64,000 nucleotides of DNA from Gaiellasilicea sp963791905. GTDB taxonomy: Bacteria; Actinomycetota; Thermoleophilia; Gaiellales; Gaiellaceae. Below are positions 44,201 through 51,586 of this stretch, piece after piece. The position numbers and the translations under genes were made by a program. Where the stretch lies: positions 1,116,001 to 1,180,000 of the forward strand of contig CAWBTX010000005.1 in NCBI GenBank assembly GCA_963791905.1, written 5' to 3'. Numbering within the stretch: position 1 is the first letter of the stretch; each line of letters starts with the position of its first letter. Under the pieces are notes generated by a model that saw only the letters and a program-made list of their open reading frames with translations, had not been told where the DNA came from and searched no databases.

Positions 44201-45150
44201 GCGTCGGCGGCGGCCTGCACGGCCGAGACCAGCTCCGCGAGCGACGCTGCCGCCGCCTCCGGCCCACCGCGCGTGATCAGGTCGTCCGTGCCGGAGAAGC
44301 GGATGAAGCCGATCGAGGCGTGTCGGTGCTCGCCCTCGAGCGGACCGAGGGTGAGCTCGGCCCGGACACGGGCCGGGATCGTGCCGGCGAGCGGGAGATT
44401 CGCGACGTCCGGAAGCGGCTCGAGGAGCTGAGGAGCCCGCGGTGCAGCCTTGAGCAGGACGCCGCCACCCTTCTCGGCTCCGAGGACACGCTGCTCCAGC
44501 GCCGCTGCCGCCTCCGGGCTCACGAGAATCTCCCCGGCCTCCGACGCCGCTTCCATCTCGACCGTGCGGGAGGCGCCGGGACCGACGACGAGAAGCTCGC
44601 GGTGGGAGTTGCCGACGAGGAAGAAGTGGAGCCGTCCGCTGTGGAGGCCGACGTGCATCCGCAGCATGACCCGCCCAACAGAGGTCCGGAGCCCGCCGAG
44701 CGTCCTCAACGTCCGACGCATTCGATGCGAGGCCTCCGCTGCGCGCGCCGTATGTCCGTCGCCCTCGTACAGCAGGAGGAGCGCGTCACCACCGAACTTC
44801 AGCAGCCCGCCGCCGTAGGCGTATGCGTCCGCGAGCAGCGCCGCGAACACGGTGTTCATGACCTCCGTTACTTCTTCGGCCCCGGCCTTGCCTCGCCCGG
44901 CGAGGCGCTCCGACATCGCTGTGAACCCAGAGATGTCGACGAATGCGAGCGTGCCCTCGAGCTCACGCCACAGCCGCTCGGGCTCGTCCCGCAGCCACTC
45001 GATCGTCAGCCGAGGGACGTACGGGACGACACCGGCAAAGTCGGGCTCCGAGCCTCCAGCCGCTTCCTGGGCGATTGCCACCGTTCGTCCATTGTCGCCT
45101 GTCGAGCGGCGTACGCCATGCAGGCCGGTGTTCTGGCAGTCCGCGGCCAC
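41227..45150 (-). CDS. Tandem nucleotide-cyclase domain / AAA-type ATPase / TPR protein
   Basis: 1307 residues. Cyclase homology domain 1 (about 65-230) keeps both metal aspartates (D72 in FVDISGFT, D122 in KFGGDALLLL). Domain 2 (about 290-450) lacks these but keeps the Arg in GDTAALAARLMARAQPG, where the usual Asn is Ala. A STAND-like ATPase follows (Walker A GEPGIGKSRL near 490, Walker B LLLFEDVHWMDEAS), then many TPR units to the end. This order matches mammalian soluble adenylyl cyclase, so one composite active site is plausible. A GTG at 45081 is an alternative start. Cytoplasmic sensor or signalling role inferred. Confidence 0.85.
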   Translation of the reverse strand: MAADCQNTGLHGVRRSTGDNGRTVAIAQEAAGGSEPDFAGVVPYVPRLTIEWLRDEPERLWRELEGTLAFVDISGFTAMSERLAGRGKAGAEEVTEVMNTVFAALLADAYAYGGGLLKFGGDALLLLYEGDGHTARAAEASHRMRRTLRTLGGLRTSVGRVMLRMHVGLHSGRLHFFLVGNSHRELLVVGPGASRTVEMEAASEAGEILVSPEAAAALEQRVLGAEKGGGVLLKAAPRAPQLLEPLPDVANLPLAGTIPARVRAELTLGPLEGEHRHASIGFIRFSGTDDLITRGGPEAAAASLAELVSAVQAAADAHGVTFLESDIDRDGGRIVLVAGAPQTTGDDEERLLRTLRSAFDAGVSLPLAIGAGRGRVFAGQVGAPFRRTYTVLGDTAALAARLMARAQPGQILVSNDLLDGAGGVFAAVELEPFRVKGKSKLIRAAALGELLQERLVHADRELPFVDRERERAVLGAAVGPVRAGFGTLVELIGEPGIGKSRLADELRRLCEGMAAHTVSCDQYAESTPYRAFRGFLRALLDVTPADDGAANLTALTKRLRELDPELAPWAPLLAAPLDVEIDSTPEVDDLEPAFRRARLHGVVAGILGRLLDAPTLLLFEDVHWMDEASADLLRHIGSQLPTHSWLACTTRRAAGAGFSAAEGTPPLPAFTLRLEPLPAADARALVEAAAGGRALRAEELEAIAERGGGNPLFLQELAAAGAAGSDDDEEELPESVEALVGARIDGLAPPDRTLLRWASVLGVSFSGAILQAVLADDPTAAADSDAWDRLVEFVERDPEVPGGYRFRHALIRDAAYEGLSYRRRRELHGRLAEVVEARFEGRTHEVADLLSLHFHRAGFKEPTWRFSVEAGHRAREKWGNVEAAELFRRALSAARSLPELAADEIAVVWESLGDCLQLSGDLGEAASAFAEARRLRPRNAPEQLDLMRKEGALREATGKYSDALRWYGRALTTAAAMEDEALRKRHENRLRLAQAQVRFRQGSFDECIRRCNEVVTDALATDDLRSLAPTYLLLHTVYTYIGSPERTAFSGIALPLYEELGDLKGQAATLNSLGIEAYYSGDWAKALDLYERSRALFARIGDVISVAIATNNIGEILSDQGRLDEAVRLFEEARRAATAAGQRPLATVATANSGRAAARARRFEEAEDLLVEALATFTEMNVGGFVLETDARLAELDVLRGDRPREALARAESVVAREADVADMGPLLATALRLQGAARLQLGDSEGALVDVAKSVDIARDADALYELALALDLQATLGVGDAAESAELYERLGVEAAARLPLSPPS

Positions 45151-45294
45151 TTCGGTCGGTCACGAGTTGGAGGCCGGGCCAAGGTGTCGGGCAGACGGCG
45201 GGCGGGTATCACCCTGTCCGGGTGGCGCGCGGCGATGGGGTCGTACGCTGGAGGGGCGAACCTCCTCGTACTGCGGCTCGCGGCGCAGCCACCC

Positions 45295-45315
45295 CTGAGC
45301 GCCTAGACAGCTCAG
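45295..45315 (-). terminator. Weak hairpin after the pilin gene
   Basis: 6-bp arms CTGAGC (45295-45300) and GCTCAG (45310-45315) lie just beyond the stop of the leftward pilin gene, in the 186-base spacer before the cyclase gene. There is no T-run. The rest of the spacer shows no clear promoter. Confidence 0.35.
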
Positions 45316-45336
45316 GCCGAACCGATCTCCGACGCG

Positions 45337-45495
45337 CTAGAACAGAGAATCGACTTTGACCGCACCGGAGATGCCGCCGGCGAGGGCGCTGAACACCGCC
45401 ACGGTTGCAATAGTGATCACAGCTAGCGCAACGCCGTACTCGGCCATCGTCTGACCTGCTTCGCGCGCGAAGCGCGACCGGATCATCGTCCGCAT
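45337..45495 (-). CDS. Flp/Fap-type (type IVb) pilin
   Basis: 52 residues. A short basic leader ends in REAG, followed by QTMAEYGVALAVITIATVAV, the type IVb pilin signature (Gly/processing site, Glu at +5, then a hydrophobic helix). It would be cut by a TadV/prepilin peptidase and assembled into Flp pili. No tad genes are nearby, so the assembly machinery must be elsewhere. The frame is open 261 bases upstream, but only the ATG at 45495 (or the one nine bases inside) gives a pilin leader. Confidence 0.85.
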   Translation of the reverse strand: MRTMIRSRFAREAGQTMAEYGVALAVITIATVAVFSALAGGISGAVKVDSLF

Positions 45496-45687
45496 TCTCG
45501 ACTCACTCCATGGGGCGTGTGGGACAGGATGTTTCCCACAGCATCGCCCGAACAGCGGCGTACCCCAATCCCTCATGCGTGGGCCGCTCACGGCGCCTCG
45601 GGGTGACTTGCGCATCGCACCTCCGCGTGTGTCAGACTCCCGCGCTGCCAGCTCGGCCTCCTCGTTCCTCCCCCCAAAGGAGCAGAT

Positions 45688-45879
45688 GTGACAGGCCACG
45701 ATCGTCCCCTCACGTATCCAGCAGTCGTCCGGCTCTTGCAGGACGGACGATGGCACGCCGACTCGGAACTGTCTCGAATCTCACGGTACCCACAGGAGTG
45801 GCTGCGCGAACTGGAGCGTGACGGGCACAAGCTCGAACGACAGGGCGAGCCGCGCGTGATGTACCGCATGGTCGCCTAA
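45688..45879 (+). CDS. Small winged-helix-like protein
   Basis: 63 residues from a GTG with an excellent ribosome site (AAAGGAG, 5 bases upstream). The sequence YPAVVRLLQDGRWHADSELS, then YPQEWLRELERDGHKLERQG and RVMYRMVA looks like a helix-turn-helix plus wing, as in small DNA-binding adaptors. It sits between the pilin and dipeptidase genes. The DNA target is unknown. Confidence 0.7.
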   Translation: MTGHDRPLTYPAVVRLLQDGRWHADSELSRISRYPQEWLRELERDGHKLERQGEPRVMYRMVA

Positions 45880-45919
45880 CCGTTCTAGGGCGCCTTCCGG
45901 CGTCGGCAGACTGGTCTCT

Positions 45920-46900
45920 GTGATCGTCGACGCGCACAGCGACCTCCTGCTCGAGCTCGTCGTGCGCGATGGGGAGGCGGGGTCCCTCGAGCTCGTTCTC
46001 CGCACTGGCCGGGAGCGCCTGTTCGAGCGGTACTGGCTGCCGAAGCTCGAGGCGGGCGGCGTCGGCGTCCAGATCTGTCCGCTCTTCGCAGCGAACGCGC
46101 CTCGCGCCGAGGCGCGCGACCGGGCACTCGCCCAGGCGGCCGAATTCGGTCGCGCCGTCGCCGAGAACGGCGAGCGCGTCTGCCAGCTCCGGACCCGCGC
46201 CGATCTCGACGACCCTCGCCTGCGGCTCATGCTCGCGATGGAGGGCCTCGAGCCACTCCAAGGCGCCGTCGAGGCGTTCGAGGACTGGTATCGGCGCGGC
46301 GTTCGTATGGCGAGCCTCACGTGGAACCACGCGAACGAGTTCGCCGGAGGAATCGACACACCGACGCGCGGGTTGACCGACCGGGGAAGAGCGCTGGTCC
46401 GCCGCTTCGCCGAGCTCGGCGTCGTCCTCGACCTGGCGCACGCATCCGAGCAGACCTGGCGCGACGTCCTGGAGGCGGAAGTCCCCTTCTCGGTCACGCA
46501 CGCAGGTTGCCGCGCGATCCTCGACCATCCTCGGAACCTCGCGGACTGGCAGCTCGAGGGGCTCGCGCGGGTCGGGGGCGTGCTCGGGATGATGGCGATC
46601 GCGTTCGTCGTCGACCCGGAAGCGCCGACACTCTCCCGCTGGCTGGACCACGTCGACCACGCCGTCGCGGTGATGGGAGTCGAGCACGTCGGTCTCGGCG
46701 CGGACTTCGTCGACCAGATACAGCAGCCCGAGACGCCCCCGGTCACGAAGTTCCAGCTGGGACTCGAGGACTTCACCGGGCCTGAGGACTATCCGGCTCT
46801 CGTCACCGCGCTGCGGGGGCAAGGATACGACGCCGAGCAGCTCGAGGCGATCCTGAGCAGCAACTGGCTCAGGGTCCTCCGCGAGACGCTCCCCGTCTGA
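45920..46900 (+). CDS. Membrane dipeptidase (M19 family)
   Basis: 326-residue TIM-barrel zinc dipeptidase homolog of renal dipeptidase. The N-terminal metal site is DAHSDLL (HxD), the bridging glutamate is expected in LAMEGLEPL, later histidines are in LDLAHASEQTW and VTHAGCRAI, and a C-terminal GLGADF aspartate follows. There is no signal peptide, so it is probably cytoplasmic. GTG start. It could act on D-amino-acid-containing dipeptides. Confidence 0.9.
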   Translation: MIVDAHSDLLLELVVRDGEAGSLELVLRTGRERLFERYWLPKLEAGGVGVQICPLFAANAPRAEARDRALAQAAEFGRAVAENGERVCQLRTRADLDDPRLRLMLAMEGLEPLQGAVEAFEDWYRRGVRMASLTWNHANEFAGGIDTPTRGLTDRGRALVRRFAELGVVLDLAHASEQTWRDVLEAEVPFSVTHAGCRAILDHPRNLADWQLEGLARVGGVLGMMAIAFVVDPEAPTLSRWLDHVDHAVAVMGVEHVGLGADFVDQIQQPETPPVTKFQLGLEDFTGPEDYPALVTALRGQGYDAEQLEAILSSNWLRVLRETLPV

Positions 46901-46939
46901 CGATGACGGAGGAACGAGTGGGGCCAGTGTTGGCGAGTG

Positions 46940-47542
46940 TCAGCCGACGCGAGCGCGTCGCGACGCTGCGACAGGTGCCACCGTCGCGCGCATCACGCAG
47001 TTCTTCTTGCCCTTCGGTCGCTCGTAGCTGAAGCCGATCTCCTCGAAGAGGCTGCGCGTGGCGCTGTAGAGGAACTGGGACCGCATCTTCTCGCCCTGCA
47101 GGTCGTGCGGGTAGCCCTCCACGACGCCTCCGCCCGCGTTCGCGATCAGATCGAGGGCGCCACGAATCGCCTCGCCTGCGACGCCTTTCCGCCGATAGTC
47201 CCTGTCGACGAAGATGCACGTGATGCGATAGGCGGGCGGCTCCCCCGTGAGCCCGGCCTCCCATTCCTTCCGGTGATAGATGCGCGGAAGCTCCTCCGGA
47301 GACCCGTATTGACACCACGCCACCGCGGCGTCGCCGTCGAAGACCAGGGCCGCATGAGCTTTGCCCTCGCGAACGAGACGCTCCTTCCAGGGGCGGCCTT
47401 TTTCGCCCTCTGGCCTGCCCTCTCGCGTGTGGAACCACGTACACCAGCAACCGCCGAACCCACACCCGTTGTGCTTCTCGATCAGACGGGCGTAGGCATC
47501 CCAGGTCGTTGCATCAAGCGCCCGGATCGCATACTCGCTCAT
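46940..47542 (-). CDS. GNAT-family N-acetyltransferase
   Basis: 200 residues from the ATG at 47542. The acetyl-CoA site is CIFVDRDYRRKGVAGEAI (R/Q-x-x-G-x-A pattern). A cysteine/tryptophan-rich N-terminal stretch (CGFGGCWCTWFH) and a late FEEIGFSYER segment match a GNAT subgroup often annotated near antibiotic or amine acetyltransferases. Substrate unknown. An in-frame start five codons upstream is less likely. Confidence 0.85.
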   Translation of the reverse strand: MSEYAIRALDATTWDAYARLIEKHNGCGFGGCWCTWFHTREGRPEGEKGRPWKERLVREGKAHAALVFDGDAAVAWCQYGSPEELPRIYHRKEWEAGLTGEPPAYRITCIFVDRDYRRKGVAGEAIRGALDLIANAGGGVVEGYPHDLQGEKMRSQFLYSATRSLFEEIGFSYERPKGKKNCVMRATVAPVAASRRARVG

Positions 47543-47650
47543 GCACCCTCCGTACACCGGTTTGGCCAGCCTGACGACGGGAGTCTACGTCCCGTGCTGT
47601 ACACGATCTGCGGCATGTGGCTGCTCTCGCAGGAGTGACAGGGGGAGCCG

Positions 47651-48310
47651 CTAACAGGTGGCGCAGCCGCAGCTCTCGCCGCGCCAGCTCTCGCGTCCCT
47701 CACGGACCGCAAGGCCGGCGATAACGAGCGCCGCGATCGGGTCGAGCCACCACCAGCCGAGGAGCGTGTTGCCGAGCAGGCCGGCGAGGACGGCGACGGA
47801 CAGGTAGCCGCAGAGGATGTTCTGCGTGCCTTCACCGTGGGTCGCGCCGGAGCCGAGTTGGTACGCGAGCCTGCGCTTGGCGCGGCCGAGGAGCGGCATG
47901 CCGATCGCGCTCGTGGCGACGAGGGCGATCCCGAGCCAACTCGTCTCCGGCTGATCGCCCTGCCACAGCCTGTTGAGCGCCTCGTAGGCGACGTAGGGCG
48001 CGAGGATGAAGAACTGGATGGCGACGATCCTGTGCGCCCGGGCCTCCGCCTGCTCCGACAGAAGGCGGGAGCCGGTGAAGCGCCAAACGATGACGAGGCT
48101 GGCGAACCCCTCGATAAAGGCGTTGATGCCAAAGCCGGTGAGGGCAATCGATCCCGCAATGACGCCCGTCGCGATGCCAACGACGCCTTCGGTCCCCATC
48201 CAGGCAAGCGAGAGCCAGGAGAGCAGTCGTGCGCGGCGCGCCGCACGCAACCACGCCGTGCTCCGCTGCGGACCGGCGAGTCGCGGCTGGAGAACCTGCA
48301 TCTCGCTCAC
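47651..48310 (-). CDS. Cation-efflux (CDF-like) membrane transporter
   Basis: 219 residues with about six helices. The first helix pair contains LAWMGTEGVVGIATGVIAG and helix V contains a WWWLDPIAALVIAGLA segment, like CDF metal/proton exchangers. The large cytoplasmic C-terminal domain is missing. Instead the protein ends in a cysteine motif, ESCGCATC, that could bind soft metals. It is translationally coupled (GTGA) to the upstream ArsR gene, which supports metal export. Confidence 0.82.
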   Translation of the reverse strand: MSEMQVLQPRLAGPQRSTAWLRAARRARLLSWLSLAWMGTEGVVGIATGVIAGSIALTGFGINAFIEGFASLVIVWRFTGSRLLSEQAEARAHRIVAIQFFILAPYVAYEALNRLWQGDQPETSWLGIALVATSAIGMPLLGRAKRRLAYQLGSGATHGEGTQNILCGYLSVAVLAGLLGNTLLGWWWLDPIAALVIAGLAVREGRESWRGESCGCATC

Positions 48311-48672
48311 CTGAGAGCCTCCTCGGGCTCGAGCACGGCTGCTACGAGCCTGCGACCCTCGTCAGTGAGCCGATACAGCACCAGCTTTCCGTCTCTGCGC
48401 GACTCGGCCAGGTCGGCCGCTCGGAGCGCACGGAGATGGTGCGAGCTGAGCTTCTGCGAGCGGCCAACGATCCAGGCCACGTCGCAGACGCAGAGCTCGT
48501 CGGTGAGAGCCAGCACACTCGCGATCGTGAGTCGCGTCGGGTCGCCGAGAGCCTGGAGCTTCCGGCTACGGCTGCCAGCCTCTGCCGCGTCAACAAGGGT
48601 CGCCCGAAGACTCTCTGCATTGACGAGATCGAGACAGAGGAGATCGCAGGTGTCGACGTCCACATCCGACAT
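48307..48672 (-). CDS. ArsR/SmtB-family metal-sensing repressor (CadC/CmtR-like)
   Basis: 121 residues with a winged helix. Recognition region VGRSQKLSSHHLRALRAA. The helix-3 metal motif reads ELCVCD, as in CadC/ArsR sensors of Cd, Pb or As, and additional cysteines lie near the N-terminus (TCDLLCLDL). Metal binding is expected to release DNA and switch on the efflux gene. An inverted repeat (CCGAC, 8 bases, GTCGG; 48666-48683) spans its start codon and could be the operator. Confidence 0.9.
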   Translation of the reverse strand: MSDVDVDTCDLLCLDLVNAESLRATLVDAAEAGSRSRKLQALGDPTRLTIASVLALTDELCVCDVAWIVGRSQKLSSHHLRALRAADLAESRRDGKLVLYRLTDEGRRLVAAVLEPEEALR

Positions 48673-48738
48673 CCTAACGTCGGTACGAATGTTCCTCGGG
48701 TCCGAATCCTCCCCGGCTGTTCGTGCGTACGTTCGACC
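48666..48738. promoter_or_regulatory. Divergent regulatory region between arsR-type gene and ycnI-like gene
   Basis: The 66-base divergent spacer plus the arsR start contains the inverted repeat CCGAC-N8-GTCGG (48666-48683) and a palindrome-like GTGCGTACGTTC stretch with TACGTT (48728-48733) as a possible -10 for the rightward gene. No good -35 is seen. Shared metal control of both directions is inferred. Confidence 0.35.
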
Positions 48739-49257
48739 GTGTTAACTGCGTCAACGGGCGCCCTCTCGGTCTGTGGGTTACTCGCTGTGGCCGGAACGGC
48801 CTCCGCCCACGTCTTCCCGACCCCTCAGTTCATCGCGAGCGGTAGCAGCGTGTCCGTCACCCTCGATGTCCCGAACGAGCGGAACGAGCCGATGACGGGC
48901 TTCGTCGTCACTGCACCGGCCGGGGTCGAGATCGAACGCGCCCATCCAGCAGAGGGCTGGAGAGAGCAGACCGACGGCTCGAGCGCGCGCTGGACCGGCG
49001 GGCGTATCCCAGCTCTCACGACGATGACGAAATTCAAGGTCACGCTGAATGCTGCGAGGGAGCGCGCAGCTGTCGCGCTCGAGACGGAGCTCCTCTATGA
49101 CAGCGGCGCAGTCGTCCGCTGGCCTGTGCCGATCACGGTGACCTCCGCCGAGGAGAGCCCCTCGCGGAACCTGGGTCTCGCCGCGATCGTCGGTGCGATC
49201 GGGCTCCTTGTCGTCCTCGTGGTGATCGTCCTGTCGTATCGCCGATCGCCTCGCTAG
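48739..49257 (+). CDS. YcnI-like (DUF1775) membrane-anchored protein
   Basis: 172 residues. A signal peptide ends before AHVFPTPQFI, placing a histidine at the mature N-terminus as in the copper-linked YcnI family. A beta-rich DUF1775 domain follows (SVTLDVPNERNEPMTGF), then one C-terminal helix (LAAIVGAIGLLVVLVVIV) and a basic tail. The start is the GTG at 48739; the long upstream frame is spurious. Location next to the metal-efflux pair fits a role in copper or metal handling at the membrane. Confidence 0.82.
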   Translation: MLTASTGALSVCGLLAVAGTASAHVFPTPQFIASGSSVSVTLDVPNERNEPMTGFVVTAPAGVEIERAHPAEGWREQTDGSSARWTGGRIPALTTMTKFKVTLNAARERAAVALETELLYDSGAVVRWPVPITVTSAEESPSRNLGLAAIVGAIGLLVVLVVIVLSYRRSPR

Positions 49258-49361
49258 TACCGCCGTCCGCATGTTCGGTCTGATGGGTTGGGAAGGACCG
49301 AGCGCGAGCCAGGCTTGCGCTTGCGGCGTAACGGACCGAGATCGCGCCGCCCTCTCGCAGC

Positions 49362-49721
49362 TCAAGGGTGCTGCCAGAGGGCGTTGACGATCTTCCATCC
49401 CTCGCGAGTACGCACCAGGTGCAGGTATTCGACGTAGACGGCGGAGCGGACGGTCACGTTCGCGATCTCGCGATGCACGTGCTCGACTTCGACTTCGATG
49501 CCGCGATCGGGGACGTCTCGCGTCTTCCCGATCCCCTTCGCCGTGGCCTCGATCATCTCCGGCGCCGTGAGCTTCTCCAGTTCCCCGGGGGCAGGGGCAT
49601 CGTCCGGGGATCGCTTGGCCAAATCGGGATGCAGCGCCCGCTCCATGCGCGCCGCGTCGCCATCGAACCATCCCTCGAAGTAGTCGCGAGCCGCGCGCAC
49701 GATCGCGTCGCGGTCAGCCAC
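49362..49721 (-). CDS. NTF2/SnoaL-like (putative lumazine-binding) protein
   Basis: 119 residues with the cone-shaped NTF2-like fold pattern: DAIVRAARDYFEGWFDGDAA at the start, and VRSAVYVEYLHLVRTREGWK with IVNALW at the end. Such proteins are small enzymes or ligand carriers of varied function. The GTG at 49721 has a strong ribosome site (GGAGGAA, 8 bases upstream); the longer frame to 49841 has no such support. Function unknown. Confidence 0.75.
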   Translation of the reverse strand: MADRDAIVRAARDYFEGWFDGDAARMERALHPDLAKRSPDDAPAPGELEKLTAPEMIEATAKGIGKTRDVPDRGIEVEVEHVHREIANVTVRSAVYVEYLHLVRTREGWKIVNALWQHP

Positions 49722-49875
49722 CTTCGATTCCTCCTCAGCCACCCCAGCACGATCGCCGCGCTCCATCGCGCCGCGAACTCTACGGCGTCCCAGGAACCGG
49801 CCGGGATCAGACACACGCGGCACGCCTGACCACGTAACCAAGCCGTTTCCGCGGAGCCAAGCCGCCGCACAGAAA

Positions 49876-49947
49876 GGCCCATACGGGATTCGAACCCGTG
49901 CCGCCGCCGTGAGAGGGCGGTGTCCTAGGCCACTAGACGAATGGGCC
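49876..49947 (-). tRNA. tRNA-Glu (anticodon CTC)
   Basis: 72 bases on the minus strand. The 7-bp acceptor stem pairs GGCCCAT with ATGGGCC. The anticodon stem CCGCC/GGCGG encloses CTCTCAC with anticodon CTC, reading GAG. The T-arm is ACGGG-TTCGAAT-CCCGT, and the D-arm begins TCGTCTAGTGG as in Glu tRNAs. CCA is not encoded. Confidence 0.93.
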
Positions 49948-50009
49948 GTGCAGCGGCTGGCAGTCTAGCGAACCGCCTCGCGCGCAGGTCGCCGGGCGAT
50001 AATCCGGGC

Positions 50010-50609
50010 GTGGCGAGCACCGAACTTCAGCAGGAGAAGCGGCGGCTGATCCTGCGGGCGGCGATCCGCGTCTTTGCGGAGAAGGGCTACCACGCGTGCC
50101 GCGTCCAGGACGTCGCGAGCGAGGCCGGCGTCGCGTACGGGCTCGTCTACCACTACTTCAGCTCGAAGGAGGAGCTGCTCGAGACGATCTTCCGGCGCAC
50201 GTGGAGCAACATGCTCGACGCCGTGCAGGAGGTGGAGCGCAGCCCGGCTCCCGCGCGCGAGCAGCTGGCCGCCGTCGCCCACATCGTGCTGAGCGCGTGG
50301 GACGCCGATCCGGACCTCGTCCGCGTCCTCGTGCGCGAGGTCGCACGCAGCCCGCACCTGCAGGAAGAGGTGGACGAGATCCAGAACGCGTTCGCCGCGC
50401 TCGAGCGGATCGTCATCCAGGGTCAGACGACGGGCGAGCTCCGGGACGACATCAACGCGAGGCTGGCGGCCTGGATCCTCTACGGCGCGCTCGAGGAGAT
50501 CATGACGGGCTGGGTCTACGAACGTCTGCCCTCGAGCGAGGAAGACGTGGTCGAGGCGGAGCGCGCGGTCGTCGAGATCGTCTACGGCGGGCTCGCGACG
50601 CAGCAGTAA
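50010..50609 (+). CDS. TetR/AcrR-family regulator
   Basis: 199 residues. The N-terminal helix-turn-helix (ILRAAIRVFAEKGYHACRVQ, then AYGLVYHYFSSKEELLETIF) is typical of TetR proteins, and the C-terminal half resembles fatty-acid-type members. The GTG at 50010 starts just after tRNA-Glu, with the ORF open upstream only through the tRNA. It lies upstream of the 11-bp repeat operator, but its own target is not evident. Confidence 0.88.
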   Translation: MASTELQQEKRRLILRAAIRVFAEKGYHACRVQDVASEAGVAYGLVYHYFSSKEELLETIFRRTWSNMLDAVQEVERSPAPAREQLAAVAHIVLSAWDADPDLVRVLVREVARSPHLQEEVDEIQNAFAALERIVIQGQTTGELRDDINARLAAWILYGALEEIMTGWVYERLPSSEEDVVEAERAVVEIVYGGLATQQ

Positions 50610-50621
50610 ACCCCGCACGAA

Positions 50622-50661
50622 GGCTTTACCAAGGCTTTGCCCTGGCTTGCCCGGCGCTTGG
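50622..50661 (+). promoter_or_regulatory. Four 11-bp direct repeats, probable OmpR-family operator
   Basis: GGCTTTACC (50622), GGCTTTGCC (50633), GGCTTGCCC (50644) and a weaker GGCGCTTGG (50653) are spaced by 11, 11 and 9-10 bases. OmpR/PhoB-type response regulators are known to bind head-to-tail sites with an 11-bp period. Such a regulator is encoded 0.9 kb downstream. A 7-bp stem hairpin CTCGTGA-CAGA-TCACGAG (50683-50700) then leads directly to the ribosome site of the first gene. Confidence 0.6.
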
Positions 50662-50711
50662 GAGGCCGACGGGCACTCTCGTCTCGTGACAGATCACGAG
50701 AGGAGAAGGCA

Positions 50712-51153
50712 ATGACGAAGATCCTGATCGGCATGCTCAGCCTGGCGCTCATCGCGACGGGTGGGCTCGTCGCGGCGGTCGAGGGCTTCGGCGGCTCCGA
50801 TCCGCTCCCGAGCGTGTCGCTGCCCGGCGCCTCGACGACGACCGGCACGACGACCGGGACGACGACCGAGACCACGGGCACGACGACTGGGACGACCACC
50901 GAGACCACCGGGACGACGACCGGGACGACCACCGGCGACGACGAGGACATCTCAGGCCCCTGCGACGAGGCCGAGCACGCGAACGATCCGCGTTGCACCG
51001 GCGGCGCCGTCGGCGACCGACGACCGCGACGACAACTCGGGCCCCGGCTCCGGCGGCAACGACGATCGTGACGACGACCACTCCGGCCGCGGTCACGGCG
51101 GCGGCGACGACGACCGCGACGACAACTCCGGCCACGGCTCCGACGACGACTGA
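50712..51153 (+). pseudogene. Secreted Thr-repeat / Asp-rich protein, +1 frameshift
   Basis: From the ATG at 50712 (ribosome site AGGAGAAGG) a signal peptide (LIGMLSLALIATGGLVAA) leads to a threonine-glycine repeat region (TTGTTTGTTTE units of about 11 residues). A CDEAEHANDPRCTGG segment follows. The frame then changes by +1 near 51012 into a strongly acidic tail (DDRDDNSGPGSGGNDDRDDD and similar) ending at 51151-51153. Without the change the ORF stops at 51071 in a basic tail. The acidic tail resembles that of the gene at 53.7 kb. A metal- or calcium-binding surface role is a guess. Confidence 0.6.
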
Positions 51154-51179
51154 CCCAACACCACAGAGGAGAAACCAAC

Positions 51180-51539
51180 ATGAAGCGACTCATCCTGCTG
51201 CCTGCGATCGCCGCCCTCGCGGCCGTCGCGATCCTCGTGCCGACCGGCCTGTCGGCTTCGAACGCACAGACGATCCGCGTGACCGAGGTGAGCTACAAGA
51301 TCAAGCTCTCCGCGGCCCCGAAGGCCGGCACCGTCAAGTTCGTCGTCCGCAACGCCTCCGGCGACGACCACGACTTCTGGGTCACCGGCGGCGGCAAGAC
51401 CTTCCGCACGCGCGTGCTCGGCGAAGGCCGCACCGCCTCGGTGACGGCGAAGCTGAAGAAGGGCGTCAAGTACCGCTACTGGTGCGCCGTCGACGACCAC
51501 CGCGTCGAGGGCATGAGCGGGAGCTTCATCGCCCGCTGA
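51180..51539 (+). CDS. Secreted cupredoxin-like protein
   Basis: 119 residues with a signal peptide (MKRLILLPAIAALAAVAILV...). The mature domain has the cupredoxin pattern: a histidine in DDHDFWV and a C-terminal YWCAVDDHRVEGMSG supplying Cys, His and Met, i.e. a possible type 1 copper site. ATG with ribosome site GAGGAGAAA. It lies between an acidic secreted protein and a two-component system, which may monitor copper or redox state in the envelope. Confidence 0.82.
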   Translation: MKRLILLPAIAALAAVAILVPTGLSASNAQTIRVTEVSYKIKLSAAPKAGTVKFVVRNASGDDHDFWVTGGGKTFRTRVLGEGRTASVTAKLKKGVKYRYWCAVDDHRVEGMSGSFIAR

Positions 51540-51586
51540 CGCCATCGGAGCATCCGAAGGTGCGGCGGAGTGGGTATATCGAGAGC

